This document shows positions 58,090 through 64,000 of a DNA stretch of 64,000 nucleotides, in pieces. Made by a program: the position numbers and the translations under genes. The stretch comes from Agarophyton chilense (taxonomy: Eukaryota; Rhodophyta; Florideophyceae; Gracilariales; Gracilariaceae). The notes beneath the pieces were generated by a model. It saw only the letters and a list, made by a program, of their open reading frames with translations. It ran no database searches and was not told the origin of the DNA. The DNA lies in assembly GCA_030374765.1 (NCBI GenBank), contig JARGXX010000071.1, positions 434,001 through 498,000 of the forward strand. Direction: 5' to 3'. Each line of letters opens with the position of its first letter. Within the stretch, counting starts at the first letter, position 1.

Positions 58090-58561
58090 TGACAGACCCA
58101 GTAGAACGAAATGCCAGGGGGTACCAGTCTACAACCGTAGACAAAACGACAGAGGCCGGCGGAAGCGGCCAACCAGTAAAGGCCCAGGGAGCACTAACAA
58201 ACGATACAACCACTCCGAAGAACACCTACGAGCGCCAGCAAGCCACTGCAGGGCTGCACTCGTAGTGGGGAAAGGTTGATGCTAAAGACGGCGGGGAGCG
58301 GAGCGAGCCAGGACCGAAAGCGGGCAGGAGACGGCGCCGCAGAAGGTCGCCGCGCCGTGCGGGGAGGTGATGAAGGTTGGTCAGGCCTCTGGAGGAAGTT
58401 GGAGTGGGGGTGGTGGCTTTGAAGCGGATCTCAATCTCGAGATTCGCTTCCACTTCCATAACCCCAACTGGCCGTTCCACACCAACCAATTGTTGGTGTG
58501 GAAGCCCCAGGTGCAGGGACAGGGGGATTGCTCCGGTCCACAGGACAGGTACCGTGAGACA
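58090..58561 (-). repeat. Probable 3' LTR of Gypsy C
   Basis: About 472 bp. On the minus strand it starts TGTCTCACGG directly after a purine tract and ends GGTCTGTCA. GC-rich compared with the flanking host DNA. A single copy, so the ends are tentative. A start at TGTGTAACC (about 58,591) is an alternative. Confidence 0.55.
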
Positions 58562-58574
58562 TCCCCCTATCCTT
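58562..58574 (-). promoter_or_regulatory. Polypurine tract of Gypsy C
   Basis: AAGGATAGGGGGA on the minus strand, immediately before the proposed 3' LTR. In Ty3/Gypsy elements this tract primes second-strand DNA synthesis. Confidence 0.5.
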
Positions 58575-58697
58575 GCTGGGCGGTTACACACCCCCTTGCT
58601 CAGCGGTCGCTTCGCCGGGGCGACCGAAAAATAATGACTAGTGTGTCGTGGTGCGAGCCTTCTTTGGTTCCTGGCCATGATCTTCTAAATGTTGTAG

Positions 58698-61655
58698 TCA
58701 TTTGTTGTAGAGCTTCAGTCTTCGGGCATGAATTCCTTTGCGAGACACTCTCTTACCTGACGACACGAGTTGATAACGCGGATGATTCGCCTTAATGACA
58801 CGGCATGGCCCATAGAACCTTGTGACATAAGCAGGCCATTTGAAAGAAGGATTGAGTGCTTCTCCTTTCATCACTAGGACGAGATCTCCAACTGAGAACC
58901 TATGGCCGTAGCGAGAGTCATCTTTCCTAATCGGCTGGCGAGCTACTCGCATCGCCCTACCGACTGTAGCGGCCTGAACTTCGATCCTTCGATGTTCTTC
59001 ATGAGGAAACTTCACTAATGCACGATGGTCACTGCGATGCATGCGTGGAGGACATCCATACATCAGTTGGAAGGGTGAGAATCCTTCCCTCAGTTGGCGG
59101 TTTCTATATCCAAACAGAACCTCGTGGAGTGCGCCGTCCCATTCCATAATATTTCCATGTACGATCTTTTCAAGGGCCTTCTTGATAGTCCCAACCATTC
59201 GTTCTGTACGCCCATTCGACATCGGGGCGTAAGCCAGCACAGGCTTCAATTCAATGCCGTTCTTGGACAAATATTCCTGAACGGACTTGGCTAGAAACGA
59301 AGTTGCATTGTCTGACACGATAGTTCGCGGGTATCCAAACGGGCTTACAATCTCGCTTCTAATGAATTTGAGGACCTCCGTTGCCGTAGAGTATCTGGAG
59401 GCTACCGCTATCGGCCATCCAGTCAAGTGCTCTACTCCAATTAGCAGGAATCGGTTGCCACTCTTCGTCGGACAGTACGGTCCAGCAAAGTCGATGCAGA
59501 AGGTGTGGAACAAATCCGTAAGAGGAGCTCTTTGACCAGCGCGGTAAGATGGAATGGGTCCCATGAACTGGCATGCTTTGCAGCTTTTGACATATTCCGC
59601 GACATTGGACACGACGTTCGGCCACCAAAACCTTTCACGGATAAATCTACGAGTGTTCGGCAAGTCCCAGTGTCCTTTGTCATCGTGAAAGGTCTTCAGA
59701 AACCTAAGCCTTTCGATCACGGGTGGAACCCATCGAAGACCGGCACCGGTTCTTCGATGCAACAACCCATTCCACACCATAAAATTCTTACTACTTCTCT
59801 TCGTGGCTGCTACAAACTTAGGGTCACTTTCTTTCATCGGCATCATACTCAAATGTCGACAAATGTCCGCGTAGAAGTCTTCAATCTCCTCAAACGTGGC
59901 ATCGGTCTCGACGGTCATCGTCGTGGCAACATCTTTTTCTTCTCTTTCAGTGTTTTGGGAAACGGAGTATCTAGACAAGTAGTCGGCTGCCCTGTTCTTG
60001 GCTCCTGGTCTGTAGACAATCTCGAACTCATACTCAGCGAGAAAGTCCAACCACCTAGCCAGTCGGCTATGAACATCCTTCTTCCTGAATGCATACCTGA
60101 GGGCTTGATGATCAGTGAGCAACTGAAAGGGCTGAGTTCCAAGGAGATACATCCTGAACTTTTTCAATGCGAAGATAACTGCAAGCGCTTTTTGTTCACA
60201 GACTGCATACCTTCTTTCTGCCGCCGTCATCGTCTTACTGGCGTACTGTATCGGATGAAACATCCCATCCGGTTTCTTCTGCGCGAGGACCGCTCCCAAT
60301 GCAACGGAAGAGGCGTCGGTCTCAACACGAAAAGGTACACTGAAGTCCGGGAATGCTAACACAGGCGGGCTGGTAAGTTTCTGCTTAAGGGTATTGAAAG
60401 CTTCCAGCATCTCATCGGTGAAATTCAATTTGCGGTTGCTAGTTGTTGAAGCATGAAGTACAGCAGCCGTGTCGGCAAAGTGGTTGATGAATCGTCTGTA
60501 GTACCCATCCAATCCTAAAAAGCTTCTGAGTTCAGTGGTATTGGAAGGGATCGGGGCCTGTTGAATAGCTTCAATCTTCTTTGTGTCAACGGCCACGCCG
60601 TTCTTATCCACTACGTTCCCCAGGAGTTCTCTCTTTGGCTGAGCGAAATGACACTTGGATATCTTTAGCTTCAATACATGTGACGCTACAATTCTCAGCA
60701 CGTATTCAACATGTTCGACATGCTCTTCCAATGACTTGGAGAAGATCACTACGTCATCGATGTAAACGCGGGCGAACGGTAACTTGTTGAGAATGGAGTC
60801 CATCATTCTTTTGAAGGTTGACGGAGCGTTCATCAGACCAAAAGGCATGACTTCAAATTGAAACGTTCCCTGTCTGCAAATGAATGTCTTCATTTCCTTG
60901 CATTTGGGCGACATCTTTATCTGCCAATACCCGGAGAAAAGGTCCAAGGTGGTGAAAAATGAACAACCTCCCCAATCGTCAAATATCGGCTCCATGTGCG
61001 ACAGAGGCCAGCGGTCGGCTTTCATCACATTATTCAACGGTCTGTAGTCAATGCAAAACCTTGGTCTGCCATCCTTCTTGGTAGCTATGACCACAGGAAA
61101 AGACCAGGGGGAAGTGCATGGCTTGATTATACCGGCTTTTAGCATCTTGTCCACTTCCTCTCGAACAACTTGGTCATATCTGGGCGGGAGTCTCCTAACT
61201 CTTGAATGGAGCGGGGCATCACATGTCACTGTGAACTCGTGCATGACAGGAACATTGGTCGGTCTGAGATCATACAAAGACCATGCTACAACATCGAGCC
61301 TCACCAGAATGGAACGGATCCGGTCTTGTACCTCATTAGGCAAATGGACAAGTCTTTCAACAATCAATTCTTCCTGACTCGCATCTGGCGCAGAGTTCTC
61401 GATGACGGTCGAGTTCTCATCTCGTTTCATTTTCGTGGGCATTTGCCATGAATACTCATCTTCGGATTGTGGGCACACAATGTCACCATGACTCAGGCAA
61501 CCAGCCACACATATTTTCGCGGACTTTTCCCGATTTATGTCGGGGTTCGTATCACTTCGGCCAATTCCTGCTTCCGAATCTTCCTTCTTCTGTTGATGCA
61601 ATCTTTCGCCAGTTTCTGCGGGTGGTCTGTTCGGATCCTCGTCTTCTCCACCCAC
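58698..61655 (-). CDS. Gypsy C pol: reverse transcriptase, RNase H, integrase
   Basis: About 985 codons. Reverse transcriptase lies at about residues 150-330 (RFCIDYRPLNNV, FTTLDLFSGYW, VMPFGLMNAPSTF, ARVYIDDVVIFS). RNase H lies at about 430-560 (VETDASSVALGAVLA, CEQKALAVIFAL, LTDHQALRY). The integrase zinc finger is at about 640-700 and its core at about 715-860 (FCIDFAGPY, TIVSDNATSF, MSNGRTERMVG). The C-terminal domain ends in KGIHARRLKLYNK, with no clear chromodomain. It copies element RNA and inserts the DNA. It lies downstream of gag-pro on the same strand. Confidence 0.93.
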   Translation of the reverse strand: MGGEDEDPNRPPAETGERLHQQKKEDSEAGIGRSDTNPDINREKSAKICVAGCLSHGDIVCPQSEDEYSWQMPTKMKRDENSTVIENSAPDASQEELIVERLVHLPNEVQDRIRSILVRLDVVAWSLYDLRPTNVPVMHEFTVTCDAPLHSRVRRLPPRYDQVVREEVDKMLKAGIIKPCTSPWSFPVVIATKKDGRPRFCIDYRPLNNVMKADRWPLSHMEPIFDDWGGCSFFTTLDLFSGYWQIKMSPKCKEMKTFICRQGTFQFEVMPFGLMNAPSTFKRMMDSILNKLPFARVYIDDVVIFSKSLEEHVEHVEYVLRIVASHVLKLKISKCHFAQPKRELLGNVVDKNGVAVDTKKIEAIQQAPIPSNTTELRSFLGLDGYYRRFINHFADTAAVLHASTTSNRKLNFTDEMLEAFNTLKQKLTSPPVLAFPDFSVPFRVETDASSVALGAVLAQKKPDGMFHPIQYASKTMTAAERRYAVCEQKALAVIFALKKFRMYLLGTQPFQLLTDHQALRYAFRKKDVHSRLARWLDFLAEYEFEIVYRPGAKNRAADYLSRYSVSQNTEREEKDVATTMTVETDATFEEIEDFYADICRHLSMMPMKESDPKFVAATKRSSKNFMVWNGLLHRRTGAGLRWVPPVIERLRFLKTFHDDKGHWDLPNTRRFIRERFWWPNVVSNVAEYVKSCKACQFMGPIPSYRAGQRAPLTDLFHTFCIDFAGPYCPTKSGNRFLLIGVEHLTGWPIAVASRYSTATEVLKFIRSEIVSPFGYPRTIVSDNATSFLAKSVQEYLSKNGIELKPVLAYAPMSNGRTERMVGTIKKALEKIVHGNIMEWDGALHEVLFGYRNRQLREGFSPFQLMYGCPPRMHRSDHRALVKFPHEEHRRIEVQAATVGRAMRVARQPIRKDDSRYGHRFSVGDLVLVMKGEALNPSFKWPAYVTRFYGPCRVIKANHPRYQLVSSGKRVSRKGIHARRLKLYNK

Positions 61656-61857
61656 GGAGAGCGGGGCTGACTCGTATACTGTTCAGGTGGTAGTTCTTCT
61701 TCAAATGAGATCACAAAATGACCATCATCATCTTCCTCAATCATTCCAGTACGATTGAAAGGAAGGTTGTGAGCTCCCAAGTGAGGCGGATGAGCAGGTA
61801 GGGGAACAGGGTACCGAATCCGGACACGAACCTCCAGAAAAAAGTCTATTGGTTCTC

Positions 61858-63948
61858 CTACCTCTTTTGGCAGCAATTGAACCTCATGATAGTAAGGACG
61901 GGATCACGATAGAGGGGGGTCTCGGACATCTGCACTTCTTCAGGGGAGGAATGGGCACTAACGCTCTCTTGGTCGGCATCGTCCATCAAGACGAGGCCTA
62001 CCGTGTCTCTTGGCTGAACGCTAGTGCCAGTAGAAGAACTCTGAAACGATGACGGGTTCGGGCCTTCAAGGGCTAGATCACCACCACCCTCGCGTTCTGC
62101 TGTTGCTACAGGTGGCGCGTAAGACAGGTCGTCATCTCCAATGTCCGGGATAGGCCATCTGGCTTCAAACCGAACAATCTGTTCTCCAAGGTCGTCAAGC
62201 TCTAGGACCTCCATATTTCCATATAGTAGGTCTCCCGTTTCGGCATGTATCGGGTCACCTGGCAGCAATTCGGGGTCACGACGATAGACCCTGAAAATGA
62301 GGCTATCTGGGTTTCCATCAATGTCTTCGGGATGCAGAAGAACAACGTCATTTCTTACTGGAAGAATGAAATGAGGATCAGGTAGAGGAGAACCATCAGA
62401 ACTTTCATCGTCCGTCTCCTCGTCCAAGGCTTCTTTCACTTGTACTTGCTCAGCGACGGCCTGTTCTATCTGCTCCAGCTCGACAGAAGGCAAGGCGGGC
62501 TCGTCTTCTAATGTCCAAGTTGGACACAAACTTTCAATCTCGGCCATGTCTAAGGGACGCACGGTAGCCAAATCATGCCAGCAAGTAATTTCTTCTGCTG
62601 CGTCATAGTCTGTGAGTCTGCTCAGAAATTCCCTGTGGCAAGAAGATGGGGAACCGCTGTATTGAATGGTCGCCAACGCGTAAGCTGAAGTATTAAGATT
62701 CTTCTTCTTATCGTGAATGGGTTCCTCTTCTTCCTCGGTGCGACTATCAGAGATCAAAGCATCAGTATCGGAAGTGAAGTCGGCACTATCTGTGGATGAC
62801 ATTTCATCGAACAAATCGGCTCCGGGCCGATGGTAGTCCAGCGGCAAAGTCGTGGCCTCGTCATCGAACTTCATCGATACTTGCTGCGTTCCAAGGTCAA
62901 GACAAGCTTGTACCGCTTCTAACGTGGGGCATCCAACAATCAAATGGAAGGGTGGATTTTCTACCACCAAAAAGTCCAAAGGTACTCGCAGAGAACCGAA
63001 CTCAATCGGCACATTCTTCAATCCACCACGAACCAACGACTTTGTTCCGTCTGCTACCACGATCCTTCTATTGGAAGGCTTCATCTCTAGAGACAGTCTG
63101 TGACACAACGCAACGGACATCAGATTGGGTATGGCCCCTGATTCTAACAAAGCCTGAGACTTGGTTCCATGCACGGAGGCATTGACAACCTTCAAAGACG
63201 GGGGCAAGGCCTGCGCGTGGGCGTAATTGATTCTTCGCCCGGAAAAGCTTCCAGCTAGTATGCGACGAAGGTCCTTCTTTCCTTGCTCAGCGTCTCCACG
63301 AGCTAACTGACCAAAGGTTAATCCTGAAGGAGCCTTTGCCAGCTCCTCATAAGCATTGTACTTCGCGATATGTTCCTGAATTTTGACTTTCTTCGACTTG
63401 GCTTTCGTGGCCTTCGAAGAGGGTTTTCGAGCTTTGGAAAAAGCTTGTGAGGTACTTCTTCCAGTTGGTTTCAGTACTTTGGTAACCTGGCTTTCGGGAA
63501 ACATCACCGGTGAAATACCAGAGAGGGGCGCAGTCTTTGGCTGCTTTGGGAGCAGAGCTCCCTGCGCATCTCCCTGCGCATCTCTTTTCTTCGTTGCCAC
63601 CAGTTCCTCTTCGACGGAGGAGTCATTGACGACAACCGAAATGTGATTCGTCTCATTCTTTTCTGCAGGACGATTATTCTTCAGAGCCTCTTCCCGAGCG
63701 GACTCTGATTTGGGCTGGGCGAATGAAACCCTCTTAAACGCTTCGTCAACCGGTTTCTTCCAACAGGTTGCCGAAGAGTGTCCCACCCTTCCACACGAAC
63801 CGCAGCGCGTGTTTCGGTGGGGATTCGTCGGACACCTATTCGCGTAGTGCCCCGGTTGCTGACAGAATGTGCACACTCTTTCTCCTGCTGACTCCGAGCG
63901 TGCGCCACCTGATTGGGTTTTCTTCATCATCAGATGGAGCTCCGCCAT
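61858..63948 (-). CDS. Gypsy C gag-protease region
   Basis: About 696 codons, probably continuing upstream past the window. Near the start are two CCHC zinc knuckles (CTFCQQPGHYANRC and CGSCGRVGHSSATC), which bind element RNA. A lysine-rich linker follows, then a retropepsin-type region at about residues 260-350 (LIVGCPTLEAV near its end). A long acidic C-terminal part precedes pol. The capsid part of gag would lie beyond 64,000. Confidence 0.85.
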   Translation of the reverse strand: MAELHLMMKKTQSGGARSESAGERVCTFCQQPGHYANRCPTNPHRNTRCGSCGRVGHSSATCWKKPVDEAFKRVSFAQPKSESAREEALKNNRPAEKNETNHISVVVNDSSVEEELVATKKRDAQGDAQGALLPKQPKTAPLSGISPVMFPESQVTKVLKPTGRSTSQAFSKARKPSSKATKAKSKKVKIQEHIAKYNAYEELAKAPSGLTFGQLARGDAEQGKKDLRRILAGSFSGRRINYAHAQALPPSLKVVNASVHGTKSQALLESGAIPNLMSVALCHRLSLEMKPSNRRIVVADGTKSLVRGGLKNVPIEFGSLRVPLDFLVVENPPFHLIVGCPTLEAVQACLDLGTQQVSMKFDDEATTLPLDYHRPGADLFDEMSSTDSADFTSDTDALISDSRTEEEEEPIHDKKKNLNTSAYALATIQYSGSPSSCHREFLSRLTDYDAAEEITCWHDLATVRPLDMAEIESLCPTWTLEDEPALPSVELEQIEQAVAEQVQVKEALDEETDDESSDGSPLPDPHFILPVRNDVVLLHPEDIDGNPDSLIFRVYRRDPELLPGDPIHAETGDLLYGNMEVLELDDLGEQIVRFEARWPIPDIGDDDLSYAPPVATAEREGGGDLALEGPNPSSFQSSSTGTSVQPRDTVGLVLMDDADQESVSAHSSPEEVQMSETPLYRDPVLTIMRFNCCQKR

Positions 63949-64000
63949 CTGTCCGGCAAGCTTCTCAACTTTATCTTCAAGTGGGGCCGATGTGGGAAGT

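Larger units (their letters stand above)
58090..64000 (-). mobile_element. Gypsy element C (Ty3/Gypsy), largely open, 5' end outside the window
   Basis: On the minus strand, gag-protease (about 63.95-61.86 kb) is followed by pol (about 61.66-58.70 kb), a purine-rich tract, and a TG...CA-bounded block taken as the 3' LTR (58,090-58,561). It looks close to whole in the part visible, with at most one or two breaks. Gag-pro and pol lie in separate frames, as in many Ty3 elements, where translation is joined by frameshifting. Its openness suggests a fairly young copy. The 5' LTR, needed for dating, lies beyond 64,000. Confidence 0.9.

Noticed and set aside
58226-58678. 150-codon minus-strand frame as a host gene
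   Set aside because: It lies across the proposed 3' LTR and polypurine tract of Gypsy C and has the biased composition of GC-rich LTR sequence.

Overview
The window is eukaryotic and almost entirely mobile or repeated DNA. It carries Ty3/Gypsy and Ty1/Copia LTR elements, a decayed Tc1/mariner transposon, and at least one split gene with a short (60 bp) GT-AG intron that has a GTAAGT donor. No bacterial operon, rRNA gene or convincing intact tRNA gene was seen. Short introns, an AT-rich host background and chromodomain-type Gypsy elements fit a compact protist- or fungus-grade genome (fungus, oomycete or similar). One Gypsy element has RNase H and integrase wording I associate with oomycete elements, while the Copia element looks more fungal, so I do not name a species.

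Layout. (1) 0-2 kb: two unidentified plus-strand reading frames. (2) 2-8 kb: a broken minus-strand Gypsy element (A) with gag, protease, RT, RNase H, integrase and a chromodomain-like tail. (3) 8.0-8.37 kb: the 3' end of a plus-strand Copia element. (4) 8.37-14.54 kb: an old plus-strand Gypsy element (B) with both LTRs; its 3' LTR holds a further ~460 bp insertion. (5) 14.88-16.22 kb: the LTR and gag start of another LTR element (D), cut off by (6) a tandem array at 16,218-47,425 of about 8.9 nearly identical ~3.5 kb units. Each unit carries a dead Tc1/mariner transposase plus minus-strand exon-like segments with good splice sites. (7) 47.38-47.90 kb: a two-exon minus-strand gene whose 3' end runs into the array. 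(8) 47.99-54.33 kb: a young, nearly whole Copia element (E) with 635 bp LTRs and a 5 bp target duplication. (9) 54.3-58.1 kb: AT-rich host-like sequence with a tRNA-like (SINE-type) segment. (10) 58.09 kb to the window end: a largely open Gypsy element (C), from its 3' LTR through pol and gag-pro, with the 5' end outside.

The most unusual structure is the 31 kb array. Its units differ by scattered shared variants that form a mosaic between copies, as expected of unequal exchange or gene conversion. Its left edge cuts element D and its right edge lies inside a split gene. Copia E sits 97 bp upstream of that gene's ATG in the same orientation, so its 3' LTR could now act as the gene's promoter.
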